NCBI RefSeq assembly: GCF_001577305.1
Contig: NZ_CP014518.1
Coordinates: forward strand, 682,001 to 746,000
Direction of reading: 5' to 3'
DNA from: Sinomonas atrocyanea
GTDB lineage: Bacteria; Actinomycetota; Actinomycetes; Actinomycetales; Micrococcaceae
Length of the DNA stretch: 64,000 nucleotides
The translations under genes and the position numbers were made by a program. The notes below the pieces were generated by a model, which made no database searches, was not told the origin of the DNA, and saw only the letters and a list, made by a program, of their open reading frames with translations. Shown piece after piece: positions 17,768-26,348 of the stretch. The number at the start of each line of letters is the position of its first letter. Positions within the stretch are counted from its first letter, which is position 1.

Positions 17768-18063
17768 TCGGGCTCCTTCCCGACATCTGCTCCCGCCTCG
17801 GCGGCGAGGGCGCGCCCCACGGCGGCGGTCAGCGCGGGCCCGCTCACGGCGATCGCCGCCGCCGTGACCACGACCGACGCGCTCCCCAGGGACACCCCGA
17901 AGGCCAGCACGGCCGCCACCGCGAGGAGTGGGACGGCGAGGGTGGTGACCGGGGCCAGGAAGTGCAGCCGGGCCAGCGGCGACCGGGCGAGCAGGGCCCC
18001 GCCGGCGGCATAGGCGGTGACGAGCACTGCGAGGGCGGCGCACACGGCTTGGGCGGCGATCAT
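17764..18063 (-). CDS. mnhG: Mrp/Mnh antiporter subunit G
   Basis: A 99-residue protein with three membrane helices. The block GGALLARSPLARLHFLAPVTTL corresponds to the MrpG/MnhG signature (RLHA.tka.tLG) found in all Mrp operons. The ATG at 18063 sits in a TGATG overlap with mnhF. It ends with an acidic, charged tail. It is a small structural subunit of the membrane antiporter; no catalytic role can be inferred from the sequence. Confidence 0.83.
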   Translation of the reverse strand: MIAAQAVCAALAVLVTAYAAGGALLARSPLARLHFLAPVTTLAVPLLAVAAVLAFGVSLGSASVVVTAAAIAVSGPALTAAVGRALAAEAGADVGKEPE

Positions 18064-18389
18064 CACTGGCCTCCAGCCCCGCCGCTGGCTCTGCCATCCG
18101 CGCCCGGGCCGGCCTCTCCCGCGGCCGCGGCCTCGGGCGTGAGGAGGCGCGTGTAGACGAGGGTGCCTGTGGCGGTCAGCACCGCGAGGACGAGCGGCAC
18201 GATGAGGTACGAGGACTGGTTCACGGCGGCGGAGAGGGCGATCATGGCCAGGATCGCCGAGGCCCCCAGCAGTTCGAGGCCGACCAGCCGTGCGATCGCG
18301 GTCCCCCGGGCGCACAGCAGGAGGCCCGGGGCCACGCCCACTACGAGGAACGCGAGGGCGGCGCCGGCCCACAGGGCCTCGGAGCTCAT
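18063..18389 (-). CDS. mnhF: Mrp/Mnh antiporter subunit F
   Basis: A 108-residue protein with three hydrophobic segments, including GTAIARLVGLELLGASAILA and QSSYLIVPLVLAVLTATGTL, which match the MrpF family pattern (D/E in the second helix, then a conserved hydrophobic stretch). The C-terminus is Ala/Gly-rich. The ATG at 18389 overlaps the mnhE stop; upstream residues in this frame lie inside mnhE and are not coding here. Confidence 0.82.
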   Translation of the reverse strand: MSSEALWAGAALAFLVVGVAPGLLLCARGTAIARLVGLELLGASAILAMIALSAAVNQSSYLIVPLVLAVLTATGTLVYTRLLTPEAAAAGEAGPGADGRASGGAGGQ

Positions 18390-18889
18390 CGCCCCGGCTC
18401 CTTGTCCCGGAGGACCTGCTCGTCGAGGCGGGGCCAGCCGGACGTGACCGAGTGCACGGTGACAGCCCCTGAGTCCGGGTCTGAGGCGACGACGACCGAG
18501 CCCGGCGTGGCCGAGAGGGCCACGATGCCGCCCGCCCGCCAGCCGGTCTGACGGTCGCCGCCCGTGGGCATCGCGGCCTCGCGCAACTGCTCCGGCTGCC
18601 CGGAGCGCAGCCATCCGGGCAGCCGGAGGAGGTCAGCGCAGGCTGCCAGCGGCACCACGGCCGCCCAGCGCAGCCACTCGCGGCCCGGACGTGCACGGAA
18701 CGGCAGTGCGCGTCGGGCCAGCCGGGCGAGCACCGCGCAGACGAGGGAGACGGCCGCGGCGATGCCCGTCTCCACGGCGGTCACCGTGGAGGCGGTGGCG
18801 AGCCAGAAGAGCGTGCCGACGGCCGTCCACAGCACATACTCCAGGAAGGCGCGGACTGGGGCGGGGCGGGTGTGCCGCGGCGGTGTCAC
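18386..18889 (-). CDS. mnhE: Mrp/Mnh antiporter subunit E
   Basis: A 167-residue protein with two or three N-terminal membrane helices and a soluble C-terminal domain. GSVVVASDPDSGAVTVHSVT corresponds to the MrpE signature in which the soluble domain contains a conserved sequence like PGT..... The GTG at 18889 lies in a GTGA overlap with the stop of the MFS gene, and AGGAGG at 18899-18894 provides a ribosome binding site. It is first of the antiporter genes in transcription order. Confidence 0.83.
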   Translation of the reverse strand: MTPPRHTRPAPVRAFLEYVLWTAVGTLFWLATASTVTAVETGIAAAVSLVCAVLARLARRALPFRARPGREWLRWAAVVPLAACADLLRLPGWLRSGQPEQLREAAMPTGGDRQTGWRAGGIVALSATPGSVVVASDPDSGAVTVHSVTSGWPRLDEQVLRDKEPGR

Positions 18890-20334
18890 ACCGCCTCCTG
18901 CTGGGCCGTGATGGGCCGCGCAACCTCCTCGAGCGAGGTGCGGGAGGCCTCGACGCCGAGGAACACCTCGACGAGGCCGGCGGCGACCATCAGGCCGGCA
19001 CCGATGAAGTAGCCGACGGCCACGGCGCCGACCCCCTGACCGATCAGGCTGCCGAAGAGGAGCGGGCCGATGATGCCGCCGAGGCCGGTGCCGACCGCAT
19101 AGAAGAACGCGATCGCGAGCGCCCGGGTCTCCAGCGGGAAGACCTCGCTTACGGTGAGGTAGGCGCTGCTCGCCCCGCACGAGGCCACGAAGAACACGAT
19201 GGTCCAGCAGGCGGTGAGCCAGAACCCGTCCAGGATGCCCGCCTGGAACAGGGCGCCCACGATGGCGAGGAGGACGCCCGAGCCGATGTAGGTCGCCGAG
19301 ATCATGACCTTGCGACCCACGGAGTCGAACAGGTGGCCGAGCGTGAGCGGACCCGCGAAGTTGCCGACGGCGATGGCCACGAGGGCCCACGGCGCCACGT
19401 CCTCCGGGACGTGCAGGAGCTTGGTCAGGACGAGCGCGTAGGTGAAGAACACGGCGTTGTAGAGAAAGGCCTGGCCGACGAAGAGCGACAGGCCCAGGAC
19501 CACGCGCTTGGGGTACCGCTCGAGGGAGACCCGGATGATCTCGCCGAAGCCGATCGAGCGGCGCTGCTCGATGGTGATGGAGTTGTCGACCTCGCTGAGC
19601 CGGCGCCCGGTCTCGTCCTCGATCTCGGACTCGATGTCCTTCACGGTCTTCTCGGCGGCGTCCTCGTGGCCGTGGATGAACATCCACCGCGGGGACTCGG
19701 GCACGTTCCGCCGCACGAGGAGGATCAGGAGGCCCAGGACGGCGCCGAGCCCGAACGCGAGCCGCCAGCCCAGCCCGGCGGGAAAGAGGGCGGTGTTGAG
19801 CAGGACGACCGAGAGCATGGCCCCGAAGGCCGTGCCGAGCCAGTAGGAGCCGTTGATGGCGAGGTCCACGAGCCCTCGGCGCCGGGCCGGGATGAGCTCG
19901 TCGATCGCTGAGTTGATCGCGGAGTACTCCCCGCCGATCCCCGCGCCGGTGAAGAACCGGCAGATGTAGAAGTACACGGGGTTGAAGGAGAACGCCGTGG
20001 CGACCGTGGCCAGCAGGTACAGGCCGAGAGTGATGATGAACAGCCGCTTCCGGCCGAACCGGTCGGTGAGGTAGCCGAAGACGAGGGAGCCCACGCAGGC
20101 GCCCGCCACGTAGATCGCGGCCGCGAGGCCGATCCCGGCGGTGGAGAGGCCGAGTCCCCCGGAGGGCTGGGTCAGCCGGTCGCTGATCGACCCGACGATC
20201 GTGACCTCGAGCCCGTCGAGGATCCAGACCGTGCCGAGGCCGATCACGACCATCCAGTGCCATCGGGCCCAGGGCAGGCGATCCAGCCTGCCCGGGATGC
20301 TGGTGCGGATGGTGCCGAGCGTGCTCTGACTCAT
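18886..20334 (-). CDS. MFS transporter (sugar/organic-acid porter type)
   Basis: A 482-residue transporter with about twelve membrane segments. MFS signatures are GYLTDRFGRKRLFIITLG (loop 2-3) and GHLFDSVGRKVMIS (loop 8-9), plus RFFTGAGIGGEYSAINSAI and NVPESPRWMF, as in the sugar porter and sialate/shikimate-like groups. Substrate is unknown. Its stop overlaps the mnhE start by 4 bp, so it heads the antiporter transcription unit. A good GGAGG box precedes the ATG. Confidence 0.85.
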   Translation of the reverse strand: MSQSTLGTIRTSIPGRLDRLPWARWHWMVVIGLGTVWILDGLEVTIVGSISDRLTQPSGGLGLSTAGIGLAAAIYVAGACVGSLVFGYLTDRFGRKRLFIITLGLYLLATVATAFSFNPVYFYICRFFTGAGIGGEYSAINSAIDELIPARRRGLVDLAINGSYWLGTAFGAMLSVVLLNTALFPAGLGWRLAFGLGAVLGLLILLVRRNVPESPRWMFIHGHEDAAEKTVKDIESEIEDETGRRLSEVDNSITIEQRRSIGFGEIIRVSLERYPKRVVLGLSLFVGQAFLYNAVFFTYALVLTKLLHVPEDVAPWALVAIAVGNFAGPLTLGHLFDSVGRKVMISATYIGSGVLLAIVGALFQAGILDGFWLTACWTIVFFVASCGASSAYLTVSEVFPLETRALAIAFFYAVGTGLGGIIGPLLFGSLIGQGVGAVAVGYFIGAGLMVAAGLVEVFLGVEASRTSLEEVARPITAQQEAV

Positions 20335-20488
20335 GGTCCCTCCTGAACGAAACCCTCCCGGCGACCCCCGCCAACAGGCGCGCCGTTTTTACCCCCCGCG
20401 CCGCGGCGCGAAACGGTGCCCGCAGTTGGGGCCGTCCCGCGCCGCAGGACCCTCAGGCCCAGGGGCGTCGCGCGACGGCCCCGGGGCA

Positions 20489-21610
20489 TCACGCGACCCG
20501 GTACTGCTCGGCGTCCGCCGAGCGGAGCACCAGCCCGTTGCCGAGCAGGGTGGGATCCGGGGAGATGGTCCCGCCGTCCGGCTCCGGGACGCCGTCGAAG
20601 AGCATCGCCTCGAGGCGGACGTGGTCGTGGAACCACTCGAGGTGGCGCAGCCCGGGGGCGGCGGCGGCCGGGGCGGCGGAGATCGCCGGGGCGCAGTGGC
20701 CCGAGAAGCCCAGGCCATGGGCCGCCGCGACCGCGGCGATGCGCAGCCAGACCGTGATCCCGCCGCAGCGGGTCACATCGGCCTGCAGGCAGTCCACCGC
20801 ACCGGCGGCGCACATCCGCTCCGCGTCCTTGAGCCGGGTGAGGTACTCGCCGGCCGCGACATCGGGCGAGGTGCGCTCGCGGACGAACCGCAGACCGTCG
20901 AGGTCCTCGCTCGAGACGGGCTCCTCGAACCACATGATCCGGGCCTGGCCGGCGGCGTCCGCGACGCGCACGGCCTGCTTCGGGGTATAGGCCCCGTTGG
21001 CGTCGACGAACAGGTCGGTGTCATCGCCGATCGCCTTCCTCGCGGCCAGCATGCGTGCGATGTCGCGGGACTCGGACGCGCCGCGGTCCTGCCCGATCTT
21101 GATCTTCACGCGGGGGATCCCCCGCGTGACCCAGCCTGTGAGCTGCTCGGTCATGCGGGCATCCGTGTACGTGGTGAAGCCGCCGCTGCCGTAGACGGGC
21201 ACCTCGGCGCGGGCGGCGCCGAGGAACTGGTGCAGGGGCAGCCCGGCGTGCCGCGCCGCGGCGTCCCACAGCGCACAGTCGACGGCCGACGCCGCGTACG
21301 CGCCGGCCCCGGACTGGCCCGCGTTGCGCAGGGCCCGGGCCATCGCCTCGGAACAGGCCGGGACGGAGAAGACGTCCGCACCCAGGACCGCGGGTGCGAG
21401 GAGCTCCTGCACCAGGCCCACCAGGGCCGCCGGGCCGTACGTGTACCCCGTCCCGTGCGTGCCGCCGGCCTCGACCCGCACCACCACGATGGTGGTGGAG
21501 CCCCACGCGAACGTCCCGTCGGCCTCGGGCTCGTCCGTCGGGACGGTGTACGCGGCAGCGGTGACGGCCGAGACCGTGGCGCCCGATCCGGCGTCGTGCG
21601 CCACTGCCAT
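20489..21610 (-). CDS. enolase superfamily enzyme (mandelate racemase/muconate lactonizing type)
   Basis: A 373-residue protein with the N-terminal capping domain and C-terminal barrel of this superfamily. Visible active-site elements are KIKIG (K-x-K base), VDANGAY (Asp ligand), FEEPVSSEDLDG (Glu ligand), AAGEY (Glu ligand), QADVTRCGG (Asp dyad member) and GHCAPAI (His). This pattern fits sugar-acid dehydratases or racemases that remove a proton next to a carboxylate. It starts in a TGATG overlap with the TPP enzyme gene, so they are coupled. The exact substrate cannot be assigned. Confidence 0.85.
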   Translation of the reverse strand: MAVAHDAGSGATVSAVTAAAYTVPTDEPEADGTFAWGSTTIVVVRVEAGGTHGTGYTYGPAALVGLVQELLAPAVLGADVFSVPACSEAMARALRNAGQSGAGAYAASAVDCALWDAAARHAGLPLHQFLGAARAEVPVYGSGGFTTYTDARMTEQLTGWVTRGIPRVKIKIGQDRGASESRDIARMLAARKAIGDDTDLFVDANGAYTPKQAVRVADAAGQARIMWFEEPVSSEDLDGLRFVRERTSPDVAAGEYLTRLKDAERMCAAGAVDCLQADVTRCGGITVWLRIAAVAAAHGLGFSGHCAPAISAAPAAAAPGLRHLEWFHDHVRLEAMLFDGVPEPDGGTISPDPTLLGNGLVLRSADAEQYRVA

Positions 21611-23400
21611 CACTCCCGGTGCCCGGGGAGGAGCTCCTGGGCCTTGACCTTGAGGCCCTCCTTGATGAACTGCCACGCGTTCTCGTCCCCCTTCGCGGCG
21701 CTCTTGGCCGTGTTGAGGGCCTGCTTGAGCGTGGCGTGCGGCGGGATGGGAGGAACGTTGGGGTCGGTGCGGACGTCGAGGAGGGTGGGGCGCGTCGCGG
21801 TGAGCGCCGTGTCCCACGCCCCGCCGAGGGCGTCCGGGCTGTCCACCGAGATGGCGCCGAGGCCCAGGCTCGCGGCGAACCCGGCGTAGTCCACGTCCGG
21901 CAGCTCCTGCGTCATCGGCACCGTCGGCGAGCCGCTGAATGCGCGCAGCTCCCACGTGACCTGATTGAGGTCGTTGTTGTGGAGCACGACGACCACGAGC
22001 CGCGGGTCCGGCCACTCCTTCCAGTAGCGCGCCACGGTGATGAGCTCGGCGAGGCCGTTCATCTGCATGGCACCGTCCCCTTCGAACGCGATGACCGGCC
22101 GGTCCGGGTGCCCGAACTTGGCGCCGATCGCGTACGGGACGGCCGGGCCCATGGTGGCGAGGTTCCCGGATAGGCTCCCGCGCACGCCCGCGGGGAAGCG
22201 GACCTGCCGGGCATACCAGTTCGCCGCGCTGCCCGAGTCGGACGTCACGATCGCGGAGGCCGGGATGCGCTCGGAGAACTCGGAGAACACCCGGAGGGGA
22301 TTGACCGGATCAGCCTCGACGAGGGCCTCGTCGTGCATGTCCGCCCACCACTTCGACACCTTGTCCTCGATGTCCTCGCGCCACCCACGGTCCTCCTTGC
22401 GGTTCAGGAGCGGGATGAGCGCGCGGAGCCCTGCGGCGGCGTCGGCGACGAGGTTGACCTCGTAGGGGTAGCGCATGCCGATCATCGTCGGATCGACGTC
22501 GATCTGCACGCCCCGCGTCTTCTCCGGCTCCGGCATGTACTGCAGGTAGGGGAAGCTCGAGCCGATGGTGAGCAGGGTGTCGCAGTCGCGCATCATCTCG
22601 TAGCTCGGCCGCGTCCCGAGAAGCCCGATCGAGCCGGTGACGAAGGGCAGGGTGTCCGGCAGGGCGTCCTTCCCGAGGAGCGCCTTGGCCACACCGGCGC
22701 CGAGGAGCTCGGCGACCTGCTGGACCTCCGCGGCCGCGTTCCTGGCGCCCTGCCCGATGAGGATCGCAACCTTCTTGCCCTCGTTGAGCACCTCGGCGGC
22801 CCTGCGGAGTCCCTCGGTGTCCGGAGCCAGCTCCGGCCACTCGATGCCGAGGCTCGAGGGCACCATCTTCATCTCGTGGGGAGGCGCGGAGTATTCGAGC
22901 TCCTGGACGTCGGAGGGGATGATGACGGCGGTGGGCGCCCGCCGCGCGCAGGCCACCTTGATGGCACGGTCGATCACGTTGGGCAGCTGCTCGGGGACGG
23001 TGACCAGCTGGACGTAGTCGGAGGCCACATCCTTGAACAACGAGGGCAGGTCGATCTCCTGCTGGTACGAGCCGCCGATCGAGGTCCGCGCCGCCTGGCC
23101 CACGATCGCCACGACCGGGACGTGGTCGAGCTTGGCGTCGTAGAGGCCGTTGAGGAGATGGACCGCGCCGGGACCCGAGGTGGCCATGCACACTCCGACC
23201 CGGCCGGTGAACTTCGCGTAGCCCACCGCTTCGAAGGCGGCCATCTCCTCGTGCCGCGCCTGGACGAACCGGGGCCCCTCGCCCTTGCCGAGGGCAGTGA
23301 CGATGCCGTTGATGCCGTCTCCGGGGTAGCCGAACACGGTGCTGATGTCCCAGGCCTTGAGCCTCTCGAGCAGGAATTCGGCCACATTCTTCTCGGCCAT
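21610..23400 (-). CDS. thiamine pyrophosphate-dependent enzyme, pyruvate oxidase/acetolactate synthase-like
   Basis: A 596-residue three-domain TPP enzyme. The PYR domain has GYPGDGINGIVTAL and RHEEMAAFEAVGYAK with the cofactor-activating Glu; the central domain has NEGKKVAILIGQGAR; the PP domain has the TPP/Mg motif from GDGAMQMNGLAELI to HNNDLNQVTWE. This is the PoxB-like group often annotated only as TPP-requiring protein. The ATG at 23400 was preferred over one 24 bp upstream because AGGAGAG lies 6 bp before it. The FAD use of PoxB cannot be confirmed. It sits between a GMC flavoprotein and an enolase-superfamily gene. Confidence 0.85.
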   Translation of the reverse strand: MAEKNVAEFLLERLKAWDISTVFGYPGDGINGIVTALGKGEGPRFVQARHEEMAAFEAVGYAKFTGRVGVCMATSGPGAVHLLNGLYDAKLDHVPVVAIVGQAARTSIGGSYQQEIDLPSLFKDVASDYVQLVTVPEQLPNVIDRAIKVACARRAPTAVIIPSDVQELEYSAPPHEMKMVPSSLGIEWPELAPDTEGLRRAAEVLNEGKKVAILIGQGARNAAAEVQQVAELLGAGVAKALLGKDALPDTLPFVTGSIGLLGTRPSYEMMRDCDTLLTIGSSFPYLQYMPEPEKTRGVQIDVDPTMIGMRYPYEVNLVADAAAGLRALIPLLNRKEDRGWREDIEDKVSKWWADMHDEALVEADPVNPLRVFSEFSERIPASAIVTSDSGSAANWYARQVRFPAGVRGSLSGNLATMGPAVPYAIGAKFGHPDRPVIAFEGDGAMQMNGLAELITVARYWKEWPDPRLVVVVLHNNDLNQVTWELRAFSGSPTVPMTQELPDVDYAGFAASLGLGAISVDSPDALGGAWDTALTATRPTLLDVRTDPNVPPIPPHATLKQALNTAKSAAKGDENAWQFIKEGLKVKAQELLPGHRE

Positions 23401-23401
23401 G

Positions 23402-25102
23402 TCAGCTCTCCTTTGCTGGTTCACGTGCTGGTTCGCGTGCTGGTTCGCGCTGTGGTCGGCGCAGCCCTCCGCGCGCGCCCGCCCCGAGGCGGGCCGCTGT
23501 GCGCGCGGCGAGCGACATGATGGTCAGCGCTGGATTGGCGCTGCCCTGGGTGGGCAGCACGCTGCCGTCGGTGATGAGGAGGTTCGGCACGGCGAAGGTG
23601 CGGCAGTCGGCGTCCACCACGCCGTGCCGCTCGTCCGCCGCCATGCGCGCGCCGCCCACGAGGTGGGCGTAGCGCTCGATGGTCATGACCTCGCTCGCCC
23701 CCGCGGCGGTGAGGATCTCCTCCATGGTCCCGGCGGCGGCGGCCATGAGCCGGCGGTCGTTGCCGCAGCGGCTGTAGGTGAAGCGCGCCACGGGCATGCC
23801 GCGGCGGTCCTTCTCCTCATCCAGGGTGACCCGGTTCTCCGGCTGGGGGAGGAACTCGCACAGGGCGCCGAGGCAGGCCCAGTGGACGAAGTCGGTCATC
23901 CGGCGGCGCAGCTCGGTGCCCCAGTGCCCCTGTGCGGCGATGTGCTCTGCCCAGGTGATCGGCAGCGGGGAGACGGTCTGGATCGAGTAGCCGCGCTTGT
24001 ACGGCTTGGAGGGATCCGTCTCGTAGAAGGCCTCCGAGCTGACCTCCGGCGGCGGCGCCTTGTACATGCGCACCTCCTCCTCGAACCGGCCGCCGGTCTG
24101 CGGGGCGCCCTGCACCATGAGGTAGCGGCCCACGAGATCGTGGTCGTTGCACAGGCCGTCGGGGAACTGCGGCGAGGCCGAGTTGAGCAGGAGCCGGGGG
24201 GTCTCGATCGAGTAGGCCGCCACCGCGACGTTCCTGGCGCGCTGGAAGTGCTCGACGCCGCCGTGCTCGTAGTGCACGCCCGTCGCCAGGCCGGTGCGCG
24301 GATCGACCGCGACTCGGGTGACCATCGAGTCGGCCCGGATCTCCGCCCCGTGGGCGATGGCGTCGGGGACGTGGGTGATGAGGGGCGAGGCCTTCGCGTC
24401 CACCTTGCAGCCCTGCAGGCAGAACCCGCGGTAGATGCAGTGCCGGCGGTGGCCGAAGCGGCCGTTGGAGATGGCCACCGGCCCCACGCGGGCCTCGATC
24501 CCGCAGGCGAGGGCCCCGCGCAGGAACGCCTCGCCGTTGCCGCCCACGGGGTGCGGGGTGTGCGGGTAGCTGTGCGGATCGCCCCACGGCCAGTCCTGGC
24601 CGGCCACCGGAAGCTCTTCCTCGATGTCCTCGTAGTACGGCTTGAGGTCCTCGTACCGCAGGGGCCAGTCGGCGCCGACCCCGTCGAGGGTCTCGGTGTG
24701 GAAGTCGCTCGGGTGGAAGCGGGGCGTGTAGCCGGCGAAGTGCACCATCGAGCCGCCGACGCCGCGGCCGGAGTTGTTCGAGCCGAGCGGGACCGGGTCG
24801 TCGCCGTCGATCACCCGGGGCTCCGTCCAGTAGAGCCGGTGCGATCCGGCCTCGTCGCTGACCCAGTCGCGGTCCGGCTCCCAGAACGGTCCCGCCTCGA
24901 GGACCACGATGCTCCACCCGGCCCGCGCGAGGCGCTGGGCCATGGTCGACCCGCCGGCGCCGCAGCCGACGATCACGAGGTCTACCTCGTCGTCGTCCCC
25001 GAAGCGGCGCATGCCGGTGTCCACGTCGGGGTCGGCGAGGGGCAGGAGCCAGGCCGATTCGTTCCGCGCCCGGACGCCGCGCAGCCCCCGTCCCGCGCTC
25101 AT
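23402..25102 (-). CDS. GMC-family FAD oxidoreductase (gluconate/glucose dehydrogenase-like large subunit)
   Basis: A 566-residue flavoprotein. VGCGAGGSTMAQRLARAG at about residues 45-62 is the ADP-binding loop, and GVGGSMVHFAGYTPRFHPSD is the GMC signature 1 region. HLVGGARMA supplies the usual active-site His, and QGSANPALTIMSLAART the conserved Asn near the C-terminus. A cysteine pair region CIYRGFCLQGCKVDAK is also typical of the membrane-type gluconate dehydrogenase group. The C-terminus carries a short REPA repeat (REPAREPAREPA). It overlaps the subunit-3-like gene by 4 bp. No Tat or Sec signal is seen. Confidence 0.87.
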   Translation of the reverse strand: MSAGRGLRGVRARNESAWLLPLADPDVDTGMRRFGDDDEVDLVIVGCGAGGSTMAQRLARAGWSIVVLEAGPFWEPDRDWVSDEAGSHRLYWTEPRVIDGDDPVPLGSNNSGRGVGGSMVHFAGYTPRFHPSDFHTETLDGVGADWPLRYEDLKPYYEDIEEELPVAGQDWPWGDPHSYPHTPHPVGGNGEAFLRGALACGIEARVGPVAISNGRFGHRRHCIYRGFCLQGCKVDAKASPLITHVPDAIAHGAEIRADSMVTRVAVDPRTGLATGVHYEHGGVEHFQRARNVAVAAYSIETPRLLLNSASPQFPDGLCNDHDLVGRYLMVQGAPQTGGRFEEEVRMYKAPPPEVSSEAFYETDPSKPYKRGYSIQTVSPLPITWAEHIAAQGHWGTELRRRMTDFVHWACLGALCEFLPQPENRVTLDEEKDRRGMPVARFTYSRCGNDRRLMAAAAGTMEEILTAAGASEVMTIERYAHLVGGARMAADERHGVVDADCRTFAVPNLLITDGSVLPTQGSANPALTIMSLAARTAARLGAGARGGLRRPQREPAREPAREPAKES

Positions 25103-25722
25103 GCGCTCTCACCCGGGCGCGCGTCCCGGACCTCGAAGTGCTCGCGGCGGCCGATTCCCAGATTGGCGTAGCCGCGCGGGTAGGCGGGGCCGGGGAAGCC
25201 GATCTCGTCCCACGCCGAAGGATGGGAGTAGAACGCCGTGCATGCGTACCGCAGCCACAGGTTCCACACGTGGCCGGCCGGGAAGCCGTGCCAGGGGCCG
25301 TCTGTCGAGTGCAGCTGTTTCAGGACGGTCTCCTGCTGCTCCGGGCCCGCGGTCGCGAAGCCGGTGCCGCAGTGCTCGCGGGCGTCCTCGTCGAGGAAGC
25401 GGAGCCCCTGCCGCCACACCTCGGCGTCCTCGGGCAGGTCCGCGTAGTGCCATCCGTCCGTCTCGCCGGCCGCGAGCCGGGCGTCGACGAAGTTCACGAG
25501 CGGGATGCGCGGCTGCGCGTCCGGCTCCTGGCCCACCAGCTGGTCGAGCAGCGCGGAGGCGATGGCCTGCTCCTCGGCCGTGAAGAAGCTGACGTCCGGC
25601 GGTCGCTGGGTCCGGGCGACGACGAGCGCGGCCGTGGCGTCGTCCCAGTGCCCGCGCTCGTCGAGGGCGTGCTGGCCCGGGAAGCGTCCGCCGCCGTCCT
25701 CGGCGGGCAGCGGCAGCGTCAC
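25099..25722 (-). CDS. gluconate 2-dehydrogenase subunit 3 family protein
   Basis: A 207-residue protein beginning at a GTG (25722) with AGGAGGGAG just upstream. It contains FFTAEEQAIASALLDQLVGQ and a C-terminal FYSHPSAWDEIGFPGPAYPR, both characteristic of the gluconate 2-dehydrogenase subunit 3 family, the small partner of GMC dehydrogenases. Relatives in proteobacteria have a Tat leader; none is present here, so a cytoplasmic location is likely. It is translationally coupled to the GMC gene. Confidence 0.82.
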   Translation of the reverse strand: MTLPLPAEDGGGRFPGQHALDERGHWDDATAALVVARTQRPPDVSFFTAEEQAIASALLDQLVGQEPDAQPRIPLVNFVDARLAAGETDGWHYADLPEDAEVWRQGLRFLDEDAREHCGTGFATAGPEQQETVLKQLHSTDGPWHGFPAGHVWNLWLRYACTAFYSHPSAWDEIGFPGPAYPRGYANLGIGRREHFEVRDARPGESA

Positions 25723-26228
25723 GGCTCCCTCCTCAGGATCGAGGCGAGGATCCCCATTCCCCCGACCAGGGTCACGAGCAGGGGAGCCAGGAGCGGCGGG
25801 CCCATCTCGACGTTGTAGCGCAGTTCCCGGAACCCGCCGGGTCGCTGCGCGATCCCGCGCAGGTGGAGGTAGGTCCCCTGGAGCCCGTTGGCGACGATGG
25901 CGGCGCTCGCGATGGGCAGTGCGGTGTGGGCGAGCCGCGCGCTGAACACTCCGCCGATCCCGGCTGCGGCGCCGAGCGGGCCGAGGGCCACGGGGGCCCA
26001 CATCCACGGATTGCCGAAGCTTGCCTTGTCGTGCTCGAGGTAGATCTCGGCCGCCGTCACGAGCGCCCCGGCGGCGGTGAGGCCGGAGAGGGTCCGTTCG
26101 AACCTGCCGGTCTCGACGTTGCGGACGAGCTTCTGGATCCCCCGGGGCTCCACTGCGCTGAGGGGCCCGCCACGGCTCAGAGGCCCGCGCCCCGGGCTCT
26201 TCGCGCCCAGGAATGCCAGTGTTCCCAT
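25719..26228 (-). CDS. hypothetical membrane protein heading the GMC/TPP operon
   Basis: A 169-residue protein with a soluble lead of about 45 residues and about four hydrophobic segments (LTAAGALVTAAEIYLEH, MWAPVALGPLGAAAGIGGVF, ALPIASAAIVANGLQG, LLAPLLVTLVGGMGILASIL). No haem-binding CxxCH is present, so it is not the cytochrome subunit of a classic gluconate dehydrogenase. The ATG at 26228 follows GGAAGGAA. It may anchor the complex to the membrane; that is inference from position. Confidence 0.65.
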   Translation of the reverse strand: MGTLAFLGAKSPGRGPLSRGGPLSAVEPRGIQKLVRNVETGRFERTLSGLTAAGALVTAAEIYLEHDKASFGNPWMWAPVALGPLGAAAGIGGVFSARLAHTALPIASAAIVANGLQGTYLHLRGIAQRPGGFRELRYNVEMGPPLLAPLLVTLVGGMGILASILRREP

Positions 26229-26329
26229 CGGGGTTCCTTCCGTCCACGGACCGGGCGGTGTCCAGCCCTCTTTCTTCAGCGCTACCCGTGGCGGAGCAGG
26301 CAAAACGCCCTCCCAGCACCTTCCCAGCC

Positions 26330-26345
26330 GCCAGCGTACGCTGGC
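26330..26345. promoter_or_regulatory. 16-bp perfect palindrome immediately upstream of vsr
   Basis: GCCAGCGTACGCTGGC is a perfect palindrome ending 3 bp before the vsr ATG at 26349, in the spacer between vsr and the divergent membrane-protein gene (start 26228). Its position suggests an operator or a site that blocks initiation; no regulator is identified. Confidence 0.45.
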
Positions 26346-26348
26346 CGC

